The notes: a model not told the origin generated them from the sequence alone. A stretch of 64,000 nt of DNA from Manduca sexta (GCF_014839805.1 NC_051140.1:7585826-7649825), one strand, 5' to 3'; shown: positions 11,150 to 25,900, counted from the stretch's first letter. Made by a program: numbers and translations.

Positions 11150-11690
11150 AATGTATACGATTGATGTTAGTGGGTAAGGAAATGCTCATTAACATCCTTT
11201 TAAAATTATTAGTGACTGAGCGTCTCTTATTGCTACTGGCAATGCATTCCATAACCTAACAGTAACAACAGTGAAGGATTTCTCCATAAATACAGTAGCA
11301 TTTACAAACTTCTTCAATTTCAAGTTCTCTGATGATCTGAGCAACTTATCATGTGAGCCGTGAAGAAAGAGGAATTTAGATTTAAGTTAAGAAGGAGTAA
11401 GAGGATTGAACAAAATATTATAGTGGAGAGAAAGGACGTGGGCATTCCTGCGAAGTTGAATAGACAAACATTTGAGCTCAGTGCGAAACTCAGACACGTG
11501 ATCATATTTGCGCAGAACAAATATGAATCTGATACAAAAATTCTGAAAGAGCTCAAGCTTATTAAGTTGTTCATCAGTAACATTGATATAGCTGGCATCA
11601 ACTTAAGTTTTGTTTTTTCCCTTCATCAACCTTTTGCTCGTAGCGGCGTAAATGTGAAAATCCTTTCACGAATCAAAAGTTCTAAGTTTT
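11150..11690 (-). mobile_element. CR1/L2-like LINE fragment, C-terminus of reverse transcriptase
   Basis: Minus-strand translations, with frame changes, give LRRNAHVLSLHYNILFN, then HGSHDKLLRSS, then RLWNALPVAIRDAQSL. The last matches the conserved end of CR1/Jockey-type RT proteins (LWNxLPxxIRxAxSL). No catalytic RT motif or 5' part is left. This is a decayed 5'-truncated copy. Confidence 0.6.
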
Positions 11691-11699
11691 TCTAAAAAT

Positions 11700-13060
11700 A
11701 TGCTATTATAGGTATTATGTCAAAGCAAGACAAGTTGTATTTATGTGCCAAATTTCATTCAAATTCATTCATGATTCGAAGAATTCTGCCTGTAATTCTA
11801 CATAAAATAATAATAGTAATTATGTATGAATGTATTATTTGAACCTCTTTCTAAAAACTGTGTATTAACATTTAAACCTCTCAATATACAATTTACTTGT
11901 TATTTTTTTGAGTTTGCATTTTAACATTGGAATCGAATCTATTTCTCGTTGACCTAGAAATTTGGCAACAAGTAATTTTTTACATATGCAAAGGAAATAA
12001 CCTGAAAACCGTACATATTTTAATAACAAGAAAAAGGCGTATTTACTATTACAAACTTAATATTTTCGGTTGGCAAAATAATCGTATCTAAGGATCAAAT
12101 AGCAAAGGTAAGTTTGTCAAGTTTGAATGTATATACTTAGGCCCATATTAATAAATCAATTTCACCTTTGAGTAAAATTTAAAGTAGAAATTAAATATGT
12201 TGAACTATTTAATAAACCAAGATGAGGCTGTCTTTAAGAGCTTGTTCACAGGTGAGTCGGCGCTGTTAAATGAACGAAACTTAGCTGTCACATTTTATTA
12301 TCACTTAAAATATCATTAGAGTTGACGTTAATATTTTTAAATTTTCGGAGTTCCACTTCCCGGGATAAACTGGAGTCTAAATTTTAATCTAAATCGCTAG
12401 CAATACATCAAAGAAAACTGCATTCATTTCCATGCAGTCGTTTTGGGCGATGCGTGTACAAACATACAAGCAGACGAAAAAAAACCAAAAGCTATTGTTT
12501 TAGCTTTTGTTGCTCTAATAAGAACCCTCCATATTACTTTTCTTTAATATCTGTACTTTACAGACATCGGCTTGTTACAAATTTATTATATTGTACAAGA
12601 TGCCCCCTATTTTTGTATAAGGTTTAGTAAGTAATGTATCTACTAACTGGTTACTGATCGTTACCGATCTATAGATATAATTCCTTCGCTTAAGTTCTAA
12701 AACTGCGCAAATTAACATTTACAACTTCTCGGTTTGCATCTCCTCAGTTGTCTGGATATTAGTTGTCTATCAACTTGATGTGGATTCTCCGCGCTCTTTG
12801 CTCCGTACCTCTACCTAATTGTTACAATTCTGCCATCAAGAGTCTACCGCCACTGGCTAACTCGGGACTTTACCGTGCGTTACTACAATGACATCCAGCT
12901 TACGTTGCCAGCACATTTTACATGAACAATAACAGACCGCATAAGACTCTTGGGAAAATCACCAACATATTTTTGGCCTTGGCTGGGCCGGGTCAAACTC
13001 TACACACTTTGTAAAACATGGATATTTTGCTGGGATTAAAATAATAAAACAGCCGCTTTA
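11700..13060. other. Intergenic, no recognised gene
   Basis: AT-rich; I see no gene or clear repeat boundary in it. Confidence 0.5.
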
Positions 13061-13064
13061 AACT

Positions 13065-13135
13065 GGTCCACCTGGAAATCTTTGGAGGAGGCCTATGTTC
13101 AGCAGTGGACTTTATGTATGTAGCTGATGATGAAA
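13065..13135 (+). mobile_element. RTE-type LINE 3'-end fragment
   Basis: Encodes KSLEEAYVQQWT, the RTE C-terminal signature, then a short GCTGATGATGA tail. Only about 70 bp remain. Confidence 0.6.
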
Positions 13136-13957
13136 ATAATAAAACAATATCTTCGTATTTTAAATTACTTTTTATTCTCACGGAATATCTTTTCACAATC
13201 ACGTTTATATATCTCTCACATTGACTTGTTTGGATTTGTTTATCGCCGTGTTACATGTTGCTTTGTAGTTTGGATCATTAGTACATTCATTACATACATA
13301 TTAACCTGTTTTTAAATATCACATTTACTTAAAATATTTTAAATTATTTAATTCGACTATTTACATTTTTATAATCAAATGTAGAAAATAATACTTAGTT
13401 ATACCTATCCCGCGCATTCTAATATTTTTTTTATAACGATTTATGAAATATTTTTAAGAATACATTGACATTAATCTGTGTTATATTCGTTATTATTTAA
13501 CACTAAAGTATATTATTGTACTCATTGTATCAACGAACTGTATACAATATTAATGAAAATGAAATAAATTTAAAACTTCTTATATTCTCCTAATGTAAAT
13601 ATTTTTTCCGAGAGAGATAAGTGCACAAAAAATGCAGCATAACATTAATTGCCAGGAAACATTAAGATATTATATAATATAAGAGGTATCTGTCATTTTA
13701 TCCATCGCCAATGCTAACGTTACCATAATAAAAAAAACCATTAACCACTAAATATATCCGTTTATAATATATGAAGATTTAAAAGGGTGATACAAAATAG
13801 TCTAGCCAAGTATTTAATCTTTCGCAACTAAGGTTATTCAGAAGATTAATCACAGTATTGTTAATATGACAATAATATTTGCTATGATTATTTTACTTCT
13901 TACCATAACATTCAAAATCACAAACAAAATTGAAATCTATATTCACAATTCCTAATT
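13136..13957. other. 3' flank of gene 2
   Basis: AT-rich sequence downstream of the gene 2 stop codon. It probably includes the 3' UTR; no other gene is seen. Confidence 0.5.
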
Positions 13958-16900
13958 TTATTCCAATTTCCGTATAGCTTTCTTTGCATTTTTAACATAA
14001 CTCCTGTAGTAAAACATTCCAAACATATATAGGAAGGCAAAGCAATTAAAAATAACAGCTACATTTAAATATTTAGGATAATTGCAGTTCTTGGCGAAGA
14101 TTCCCGTGACGTTCAGGTAAAGGACGATGCAGAATTGAATCTGAAATTATAAAATGCTTGCATTATAGTAGTATCTATAGAGTTATTATATATCCGCCCG
14201 GATAGCGACATCCGTAAACAAGATGTTAAAACCCGGCATAATGGGCCACGTAAATGTGTCTTGTTCCGGGATCAGCTTGTGTATATCCGGTTCCAGCAGG
14301 CCGACATAATTGTGTCGGCTGTCGAGGGGTAATCATCTCTCGTCAGTCGATAATCTATTGGACCCCATTCCACTTACCATCAGGTGCAGCGGGTCACGTA
14401 ACCGCGATTGTACAAAATAATAACTTTTACTTTGTTAAGCTAGTATACAATGTAACTGACTCGGAAAATGAATTGATTGTAAGAATTTATAAATGACGTA
14501 CATCTTTAATTATATCATTTGAAGTTCCAAACAAAGTATCAACGTAATTAATTTGCTAACATATTAATTAACCTAATATCGGGGTGCATGCAAAATGTCA
14601 TTTTTAATTTTCCATAAAAAACATTAAGATTAAGATCTATAGAGAGGCTTGTTTCTAAACATATAAATACTTTCAGATCAGTTTTTTCATCAACTAGCTA
14701 AGTTCATCTTTTCACTTTTATCTCTTTTGTTACGCGCCGCTATCCTAGCCGATGACATCGGGCGTTTCCGGAAGTATTCGGCTGCGCGGGCAGGCTGGCA
14801 GAAGAGAAGATATGTCACGCGGCGACTATTCTATTATTATTCTCTCTGGCTGGACGTTGTCAAAAGAATGTCTAAAATTGTATTCTGTAATTATTTTGCT
14901 AATATAATGTTTACTGTAAAAGAGCGTTTTACATTCAGAAGTGGGATTATACAAATGATAATTTGAAGTTACATTGAATTCGAATGTGAAGAGAACTATC
15001 GGAATAAATCTGTGATGAATCATTGAATGCCAAAATTAAAATTACCAGATTCTCAGATTTTTAGTTACCATGGCAACGTCTACGTCTGTTGAAGTAAATA
15101 TGTTGGGAATGCATATGGAATTGATGTCTGCACATTAGTACGATTAACGACATTCATAACAAAAACTTCGTTATGCCTGCTGCTTGGCTCACTGGAGAGG
15201 GTGTTTTCTTAGAAACTAAATCATTGGAGACAGGAATGACTGGAGTCATGTGAAGTCAAATTAGTGGCGCAACACTTCAGGCTGACAATGCGAACGTGCG
15301 TAACTGTTTATTTTATTTAATCTGATCTGTCTGTGGCCGTGAGCCTTTTGATAATATTCTATCTGCAGCCGTGACCATTTTGATCATATTCTGTCTGTAG
15401 CAATGACCATTCTGGTCATATTCTGTCTGTAACCATGAGCATTCTGATCATATTCTGTCTGTAGTCATGAGCATTCTGATCATATTCTGTCTGTGGCCAT
15501 GAGCCTTCTGAGCATATTCTGTCTGTAGCCATGAGCATTCTGATTAGTGTTACTAGGTCCTATTTGTTTGAAATCGGGCAACAGGTAAAACAAATCGGGA
15601 TCCAGGTTGAAGGTCGAAACACAAAAAAATACTGCAAGTCATGCTAATGTTGGTTTTCATTGCAATTTCTGTTTTAACATCGAATCATAGATCACGGTAC
15701 AGTCGCGTCTCTAAACAACAGAACAAAATAAAACTATACCTACAGGGCTAGTGATGTGATGTGTTGTTTATTTTTGATAATAATGTCTTTTGATAAATTT
15801 ATTGATTTTCGGGACATTTAATGTCCCAATCAGTCGCAAATCGGGACGCGTCTCCAGAACTCTGATAACCGGGATATTCCGCGCACATCGAGACACCTGG
15901 TAACACTACGTCAGAACATACTCTGTCTGATTTGACTGCTTTATTTTACTGATCTGCTTCATTAATTCTGTTTTACTTAATTTCTTTTCTGTTTTTCTAG
16001 TTCTGTTTCTGGTTTAGTGTTTATATTTAATTATAAACTATATATAATATCTGTGAATTCATTAATCTTACATGGAAAGCTTACAGTCTGACATAAAGAG
16101 ATTAAGCTACAATATACGGCAGGAGTACAATATTATGTGATTTGTGGTATACGAGGTTCCAAAATCCAGTCAACTGTGTTGATGTATAAATGCAATTTAG
16201 GAAAACAGAGTAAAGAAAATAAGACAGTTGTTGTTTAGAAATGTAATATAATAATATAATATAACATACATATCTTCTGTTCCAGATACCCTCACTGATC
16301 TGGTTTGGAACATGATAAAAAAAACTATTCTGTCTGTACTTGGACTCTGGATAAATTGAAAAGCACTGGCTTATTAATTGAAATGTTTGGTATTCTTACA
16401 TAGCACTTACGCAATGGCTCTGAACAATTGATGCTCTCTAAGTATACTAATAAGGTACAATATGTGAGCAATATTTCTGCGAATGAATAAGGGTACAATA
16501 TGGTGACTCTGAAATGGTATACTGGATTGTGTTGCCGTACTAGCTGTAACACTAAGCTTGGTTGGTTAACCTTCGCTCAATTTTTGATAAACAGTGGGAA
16601 TGGTAATCTGAGATTGCAAAAACATTTGTATTTGTCTTTGAGTATTCTTGCAATTTTGAAGTGTACCATAGTGGTGGTGGTGGTTTATTGTTGGTAATAA
16701 CATTATGAACAAAAAAAAAGTAAAATATCAGATAAAACCTTACGACTGACATCTATTATACTGCTTATGATAAGTTATTTTCTGTTAACCTGTTGAGTTG
16801 TAGAAATATTTTAACCGTGGTTTTATCGAGCAGACATGCACAAGGAATTCATGTCATGATGATACTTCAGAGATGGATGTCTTCTGATTTTAGTGGGTCA

Positions 16901-19900
16901 TTAGAAGCTGATGTTTTAATCAAATAGTTAAGAGTTCAGTTATTGTCATTTTGTATATATATAATTATATGGCGAGAAATTACAGGTAGTGTTATAATAA
17001 TAAAAAAAAGTTGAAACATATTCGGTAGAAGTAGCGACGGATGTGTGCTTCAGTATCGATACTATTTACGGAGCCCAATTTACGGAATGTAAAATTGACA
17101 TTACCGAAAATTATTTACAAATCCTGGTTCCGATGAGTTGCCAACATTGTGTAATGCATATGAAAATTGCTGTAGTTGTTTTTATTCCATGTTGGCCATG
17201 TTCTCTCTGTGCTGGTTGTTTATATAAGCGGAACATACACGTGTAGCTAACGCTGTACTTGAGTAGTGTAATTGTAAACCACATGTCTCCACATCGGCTT
17301 CGATCGCCAGTGACAGTTTTTTTTATAAACACTGGGGTAACGGTTAAGTCTGCTGGTTCTCATAGTTGAATCTGGTCCAGTGTCTTGGTTATGCCTGCGA
17401 TATAGAACCACTTTAGCGAGGACTTATTGATATTTGACATCAAGTTGTAGACCTATAGTTATTTATTCAAACTGTTAAGATTTATAGTCTTCTTAGTGTT
17501 TCTTATATTTTAAATAATATCCCATTTAGGAAGTGTCTTGACACGCGTGGCTTAACTGACTATTCGACTCATAGTTACGGGGTAGATTGCGCTTTCAATT
17601 GGTTTTCTGTTATAACAAACGAAAGTTTTGAAGATCCCGAGATCTCTGTCGTATTTTTAGTTGTTTCGTCCGATTTGATCTTGAATGTTGCTATGCTCTC
17701 TGGAGTCCGTCATTCATCGAACATATTCAGAGATTGGTATGAGAGCCCAGAAGCAGTTTCTGTATCATTTTTCACACGTGAATAACCACTGCCACAGTTT
17801 ACAAAGCTACGAATCTAGACTTGCTCAATTTAAAATCAGTTTTCTTGAATAAAGACGCGAGATGGCAGATATCATTTTTTTTTATTTTACAAAAATGGGT
17901 TAACGTTGACATTGATAACTCTGTTTTGTTAATGAAACTTAATTTTGCTGATTCTCGTTCTGGCAACCGTCTCCATAACAGAGTGACTTTCAACTTGCCA
18001 ACACGGCGAATCAATTATAGTCATCACTTGCCTTTGTGGCGAATGTATCAGTCCACAATAATATGCTTCAAGAAATTTGTATTTTAGCGGTAAAGTACCT
18101 CAGATTAAGAAACTTGGAATAATAAATTCTGTCCCTAATTTGTGACTTCAACTAATTCGTTATTACTAATTCAAACACAATGTAACTTGTTTCCTAATTT
18201 ACTTTTATTGCATGTAGAGTTCACTTCTCGAAAGTCGTGCACCCAGTTCTGTTGCTAATGTATCCGTTCTTAATTTGGAGTCTGTACATCTTATGTTATC
18301 GATTAGGTTAGAAGAGCTAGTAATAAAAAAAAAATGTTCTTTTCAATCTTCTTGTGTAGTCGTATAATAGTAATTGTTGTCCACTGACTTGAAATTAATT
18401 TATTCTTAAGACCTCAGTCAATAACTATGTGAGTGTAGGTGTTAATAATGTCCCTGTTCTCGATGAGAAGTTCATTGCTGATGTTCTCTGCACCTGGAGT
18501 TTTATTTGACTACTTTTATGTTTCAGAGATTGTCTCCGGTACCGGTTCTTTAATGGTCGGATCTGTTGTTTCTGTAGTATTTCTGCATGTGTATTATTCT
18601 TGGATGCATTAAGTAGCTTTGATAGAGACTCTCGTATTGTGGTTTCTATTATGCCGTTTTTATCCTTTATGCTGGGGATCTAATCTCTTTTCGCTGTCTG
18701 TATTTTCCCGTCTTTTTTTCCTAATGCCTCTGGTCGTTTGAATGCATTTTTTCTGTGTTTATAATCTGGAAGCATGGCAATCTTCCGCATGTTAGTTTTA
18801 AATATTTTATTAATTTCAGTTAGGACTTTTCTAACGCTTCTTGCCTTTATGCTGTGTTACTCGTAAACCATTTGATTAATTGATTTGATTGAGTTGGTAT
18901 ATGTTGCGTATGCTTATTTATATGTATGAATCGTGTGCTGATAAGTCCTTGTTGTGTGTTTTATTATCTTGTGTGTTAACTTCCTTTGCGACTTCTATGG
19001 AGTTCTTTAGTTGTGCTTCTCATTCCTTTTCATTTGCTGCTGTCTTACTAATTGGAGGTTTTGCTTTGAAAGGTTTAATTGTTCTGGGTGTTATTTTAAA
19101 CTTAAGTTTGGTTCTCAGCATTCTATGATTGCTACTAGTATTCAGCATTAACTGTATGTAAACTTGGATAAATAGAATGAAGGTCTTTGGTTGCTGGGAA
19201 TGAAGTAAGGAAACGGGGTTTAGGTACTAACGAAAAATAAATTATATACACATATAGCGTGAAAGTTAATTGCAAAATGGATAAGTTGTTGGATATTGTG
19301 GATACGCAAGATTTGATTGGTTTATTAAAGAGTTAATCGATCAGAAATAGTTAGTGATTTACTCGTAAAAATGTTTAAAATATAAGTATCCGATTCAGTT
19401 CTGCTTTCTCAAATTTATTTTTGTGAATACCTTTGGTATTCACTTTGCAGGATGGCCGATGTTACGCGCCGCTATCCTAGCCGATGACATCGGGCGTTTC
19501 CGGAAGTATTCGGCTGCGCGGGCAGGCTGGCAGAAGAGAAGATATGTCACGCGGCGACTATTCTATTATTATTCTCTCTGGCTGGACGTTGTCAAAAGAA
19601 TGTCTAAAATTGTATTCTGTAATTATTTTGCTAATATAATGTTTACTGTAAAAAGAGCGTTTTACACTTTTATTAAACACTATTCAAATTACGCCGTTTG
19701 TTAGGTTAAGAGTGTCTATGATTGTGCTGAACTTGAGCCAGGTTTAATTATATAAAAAATAAGTACCTATTATACGATAGGAGATATATTGTACTGCATA
19801 AATATTACTTCATACTTTCTTACTAATATTATAAATGCGAATATTTGTGAAAATGTTCCTATGTTTAGATACTTGTTAGAAGTAAATGCACATCAGAATA

Positions 19901-22900
19901 GATTCAATGAAATTTTGCACATGGAATAACTTTTTCCTGGATTACCATAGGCTACTCTTTGTCACGGTATTTGGTTCCGTGGAAATTATATGAATTTCTT
20001 AATCTGGTTTATGAATGGATGGCGTCGTACGGATGGTATTAAGGATCAGTACATTGATTTAGGGACCTTTATAGCGGGAAAAGCTTGTCACGCAGGAGAA
20101 GGCGCGAGCAACACCTATATTTTATAGTACTATGATCCATCAATAATACTCACCAATTGTAAAGAAGTTAAATATTTCTTCCACCATAAATATTTCTGGT
20201 ATTGCGGACCGAGTCCAGCTAAGAAGTAATATCCATACATCAATATGTGAATGAATGCATTAATAGTTCCCTCGGGAATAGCTTGACCACCTGCAAAATA
20301 AACATGTAATTAAAAGCCTCAAACCAAAACCGATGCTGATCATGCCGTAAAAAGAGGCAAAATTATAGATTTTTTCTCGAAAATATTTTTGGAATTATTA
20401 TTTTCTAGCAATATCCTTTATCTAGTACGCCTCTTGGATTAGTTTTACGACCTATTGCTTGCATGATTGCAACTCTTTCTAGGACATTAAATATCGGCCA
20501 AATCATGACTAAAAAATCCACAAAAAACATTGATTCAGTAATCGAACTTAGAGTAGGTATAGCCCTATAACAAGTTAACTATAAAAACTTTTGTCTCTGC
20601 AGTCTATTCCGTTCCCTATTAGGCTATCATCATTCATAATAGAGGTCCAATGTTCCCAAGATGGAGCACAGGGCATCTTCATCTCTCCATCTCGCAGTCT
20701 TGAGCTGAATTAGGCTAATATTCACTTAATATTACCTATACTCCAGTACTTAAATTTAAATTATCCATTAAATTAATAATATTATTAACCTGGAGAATAT
20801 TTCACGGCTATCCACGAAAGCGTTGGCATCAGCGTGTGATGGTAGAGATGAAGGAATGACACCTGGTTGTTCTTCTTGCGTAGAACGAAGAACACCGTGT
20901 CGAGGAGTTCTGTGATTTTCGATACGAAGTACCACCATACGTCAGCTGCCCACTGTAATGAAACGCAGGAGTTAGCAAATAAAAGCAGCGAAGTTATCCT
21001 AGAGATAGTCTCAATGATCTGATCGAAGTAGCAAACCATTTCACGAAAAAAAAACAAATTGCATATATATCTGAGCCAGCAGTGGCAAAAGGTGAAATTT
21101 TCCGACAGAGAACCGACACAGCATAATATATATATAGGTAGGTACTATGCATAAATTTAGCCTGAAAATCATGCTGATGATAATAAAATTCTATATAAAT
21201 TTTACATACAGGGAAGCTGGCAAGAATCGGGTTATATGGACCCTTAGCCACTGAGAGCCAGTATTCGGTAGTTCCAAACAATCCCCTCACTAATCTATAT
21301 TATTTCTCCTTAAAGCCGTCAACACTAATGATCTTTCTAGAATTGTGTGTGTTTTTTGCAGTTCACTTGCTTTTAAACATCACTGACTATGTAGGTTACC
21401 CCAATTTGACCTTATTACCGTGACATGTGATCTTCTATAATTAAAAATGTATGAAGTACAAAGTATAGTAGATATTTATGCAGTTTTTAATAAATAGTAA
21501 AAATAATTTGCCGACGTGATAAATTACAGGAAGTATTGCTAGGTGTGATACTGGAGGCGCCAGGTATATGGGCCAAAGTAAAATCCTCCGAAATAACATT
21601 ATATAAAATTCTTCGACGTTCATAGAATCTTTTGTAGGCGAATAGGAAACATATTATACTATTAACTGCCTGGCCTAGTTGTATTGCGCGGTAAGATGCT
21701 TTCTTGAGACCTCAGGTTGGATTTCTGGGTTGAGAAAAACGACGGCATTTTCTGATCAGTATCAGCTCCGAGTTTGGAATTGATTACTGATATGGCAATA
21801 GTCTCACCCACTATCTCATTATGGACTGGAATAGAAGCGACAAAAGGTGGGTAAACTAATTACACTAGTGTCTAAATATTTTGAGGATAAAAGGTGTAAG
21901 TGCATACAAGATCGAGATTGCGTTACTTATTTTTTTGAAAATACCACTCAGAAAAGTTACTCGAACTGCAAGTATAATTTTCAAACAAAATAAATATCAA
22001 TAAAAAGTAATTTCATTTTTCATGCCTCAATGCTATTAATATTACTCTAAGATAATTTGTTGCAACATCAGACTTTCAGTCAGAAATACATTCAAGCGAC
22101 ACGTACAACCCAAATTTACACTAAACTACAGAATGAGCAAAAAGTCAAATATAAAAAAGGAATTTGTGTTGAAAATATATCTTATTCGTGGATAATTTTT
22201 GGTTCAGTGTCAGCAGAAGAGTGTTTTATTTTTTAATGCAATGTCAAATACTCTGTATATGTATTAAAATATACATACCCTGATGCTTTGAGGTTCATTT
22301 GAGTAATCGATGGAGTGACAGCTAAAGTTATAATCAGTTTTGATAGCGTAATAAATACCCTGAAACAAAAATATTAATTAGTATCCTTGAGTGCGTGAAA
22401 ATGATTTGGGGAACTAATTATTATAATAGAAAGAAATGATAGACAAAGATACATATGGTATTATAAAGTTATTTCATTTATTACTTATGTTACTAACTTT
22501 TGCTAGCGGATTCGCCCGCGTGACGAAGTTTTCCGAAATAAAAGTAGCCTATAATCTTAAACTATCTCCATACCAAATTTCATAAAAAATCCTTTCAGTA
22601 GATTTTGAGAAAATCGGTAACATACAAACAGACAGGGAAGGGACTTAGTTTTATAATATGTATAGATAAGTATTTACTTACATTATAGGTTAAAAATATG
22701 CTAAATGCAATCTGAAACAAGTTGTACGCCATTATAACAGTTTTTAAGTTGTAAGGTTTCTTGTCCTTCATGTATCGGGGGCCCGCATAGCTGCAGAAGT
22801 ACAAATATGAAGCTAGGATTGTTAACAATGGCCCCGGGTTTGACATCAGCCACCAGTCGTTTGTCCGTGGGTCTGAAAATATTAAATTATAAAATATTAT

Positions 22901-25900
22901 ATAAATCATTCATTTGCAGTATCCATACATCTTCAGATAATATTTTGCCTTGTTTTAACAATTGCGCCGGCCTGACGAGAATTCATAACCCCAATACAAT
23001 CACCTTAAAAAAAAATACGAAAAATTCTCGACCTAAGGATGAAACCAGGATTTTATCATTGTTTATTGTTTGTAGTATTTTGTGGTTAAAAACGCCTTTC
23101 ATATTTAATATCGGTATCGGCAGTGATTAGGTCTCATGTCATAGGGGGTGAGAAGAATTCTCATCCCATAGAAATTTAGATCACCGAGTTCTACAAAACA
23201 CGTGGTAATATCTCAAGTACTGTATACGGTGAGCAGAACGTGGTCCCTTTCTTGTCCCTTTTGTTTTATTAATCTCGCGGTTACCCCTTGCTTGCTGTGT
23301 GTTGTAGTTGTATAAACTTTGAAATAAAACTATACATAGTTTTCGGAATTCATAGCGTTTTTTTCTCTCGCCGTTTCGAAGAATGCTGCCTTCATAGTCA
23401 CGGGAGGGGCGTTTGTATAAACTGCTGAGCAGCACCTGAAGAGCAGGACCGCGTCTGAAGCGATATGCATAACGGCATAACGCGCGATAGCATCGTTACT
23501 ATATCTCTCGAAACGCTCAAAAGCAATCTGGAAGCAGCAACAAAGACAACAAGATCAATATTGTCTTAACGGAGTGAATAGTACAGCATAGCGTCCACAG
23601 TGTCCACATAGATTCTTGTACGGTGCTTTGCCTCAGACGCGCGTTTGCATTGCATCTATATCGCAGTCGTTTTGAACTTACATTGTTGCAAAAATTTGCT
23701 TCAGGCGATCTTCCTTTTTTATATTAGCATAGTAAAGTGGCCCACGTAAGTATATCGCGTTCCGGGATCAGCCTGTATACGTATATCCAATTCCAATAGG
23801 CCGGCATAATCATATCGACTGTTGAGGAGTAATCACCTTTCGTCAGTCGACAATCTATTGGACCCCACTTTAATTACCATCAGATGCAGTGGTGTGACAT
23901 TATCGCGCATGTATACAAAAGGGGGAAAACTACCTTTAAAATTGAATATAAATTCGTTTTGAAGTGCAATATTATTTCAGTGGAATTAAAAGATTAGCCG
24001 CATCTAAATAGTATTTATTCTCCATAGGCAATGCACCACGATCAGCATACAAAGCTAAAAAAACTGAATAAACGACAAGCTAATCGACTAAGTTGCAACT
24101 ATTGTAATTGAACAAAATGATGATGACAAAATAATTGAAATAATGATAGTCACTAACAACAAGACACTTGAAACAACAATAAAACACGATTCAATCAAGT
24201 GACGAAGTGTCACTGAAATGCAAGAAAACAAAATTAAATATGAGGATACTATAATTTTCCAAATTGCAACTAAATTATGCTTCCTTTCGTAAATTATTTT
24301 GTAATGACGTGTCATCTCAGCATACAGATTTGACATTTTTATTTTACTCATAGTTCGATAGGAAGAATTGATTAATCAATATTTTTAAGTGTAGGATCCT
24401 TCGCAGTTTTTGATTTTTCCAAGGTTGTCCTGTTTTGTGTACAAAACGCCTCCAGTTCATAATGCAGAGCAAATATTGATAAAGGACCATGGCAACCCTT
24501 ATCTGACGTAAGAAGTGAATAAAAACCTGAAGGGGCCTTTATGTAATATAATTGTTTTTTAAACATTGCGTATACGCAACTAACAGGATGGGTAGTAGTG
24601 TAGGTAGTTGGCCTTTTGCCGCCATTGCTGTTTAGGTGCCTTTGAGTAAGCAAATACTATAATCAAGCCCCCAGCAAATGGAGACAGCGAAATTAAAAAA
24701 AATTAGAGAATCGCTCAAGCGCAGCGGTAGCGATTATACATTTTGTACGCAAAAATACAAATTAAATCAAAATTTTGTTGTTAGGTTAAACTCGATGACA
24801 GTAATTAATAATGAATTCTTCGTAATTAATTAATTATTATTTCCATAATATGAACTTCCTTGTAACTCCTTAACAATGTAATACTGTAGGTAACATTATT
24901 ATAACTGTCAAAAATAATACATAAATAGTAATATTATTAAGACTATTAAAATCTTATTTTCTGTGTGTGAACATATTTCGTTCAGTTTAGTTTTTAAACC
25001 TGTTATTGTATTTTATTTGAGAATATCATGCCGTCAACAAATAACCGTGGAAGCAAAAAACGCTAAAATGTTATGAAAATAAATATGTGACAGTCCGCCT
25101 GGGTAGATACTACCGCAATATCTTTTTCTACCGCCAAGTAGCAGTGTTTAGTCATTATTATGTTCCGGTTTAAAGGGCGTTATAGTCAGTGTAACTTCCA
25201 GATATAATAAGACTTAACATCTCAAGTCTCAGGATGGCGAGCGCAGTGGAATACTTTGTACTTAATTCAAGGTGTTGGATGGTGTTTCTACTGTTTATGG
25301 GCGGTCATATTGCTTACGATCAGGCGACCGGCAAGCTCGTCTCGTTTTTTTAATGAAAATTTCCCATAATTCCGAAAGAAGATTAAGGAGGAACCACGAA
25401 TTATTATATTTTCGAATTTTACCAACGTGATTTAAAATTTCACACATATTTTTTTAAGCATAAGTAAAAATTGTCATAGGACCTAGTATAATATAATAGT
25501 GAGCTAGCAATATATTAAATATAGGTACAACAAGTTTCGACTCAAAGTCCGGCAGTCATTTTGGTAAATTAAATTATTTTTAGTTGAGATATTTTTAGGT
25601 GAAAAATAAACAATTTTCTTAAACTTTAGTCGCACATTGTTCTTGCTCTGGGACCTCGCAGCATGAGACAATAGCAGCGTTCAACGATCATAGAGAATAC
25701 TTAAAATTTGTCAGTGACTGCTTACTCGAGACGAATATTTGACGGAATTGCCAAAATGTGCCAACTACTTGCAAACAACATCAATTGTAATTTGTTATAG
25801 ATGGATTTTCAGTCAGTCAGAACCCTATCTAATGCATAAACAAGGCGAAAATATAGAATGATATTTTCTTTGCATCTATGTTTATTATGTACCTTTAATT

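Larger units (their letters stand above)
14728..19666 (+). mobile_element. Non-coding LTR element inside the last intron of gene 2
   Basis: Direct repeats at 14728-14933 (206 bp) and 19460-19666 (207 bp) start TG and end CA and differ only by one A in an A run. Flanks are CTTT on both sides (14724-14727 and 19667-19670), a 4-bp target duplication. The 5' LTR is followed by TTCAGAAGTGGGAT, shared with the Ty3-type element at 4392, and the 3' LTR is preceded by GATGGCCGA, resembling GTCTGGCCG there. The 4.5-kb interior has no long ORF and no RT, RNase H or integrase motif. It fits a large non-autonomous LTR derivative or a very decayed interior. It is antisense to gene 2 and lies in its 6.0-kb intron. 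Confidence 0.85.

Noticed and set aside
11360..11695. 111-codon plus-strand frame
   Set aside because: It is antisense to the CR1/L2-like RT remnant, whose conserved LWNALPxxIR motif reads on the minus strand.
16500..17332. Open frames inside the non-coding LTR element
   Set aside because: Short and without motifs; the FFINTG match near 17315 alone is not enough to call a protease.
24088..24653. Two minus-strand frames, one with hydrophobic stretches
   Set aside because: AT-rich composition gives chance hydrophobic frames; there is no splice context with gene 2 and no recognised domain.
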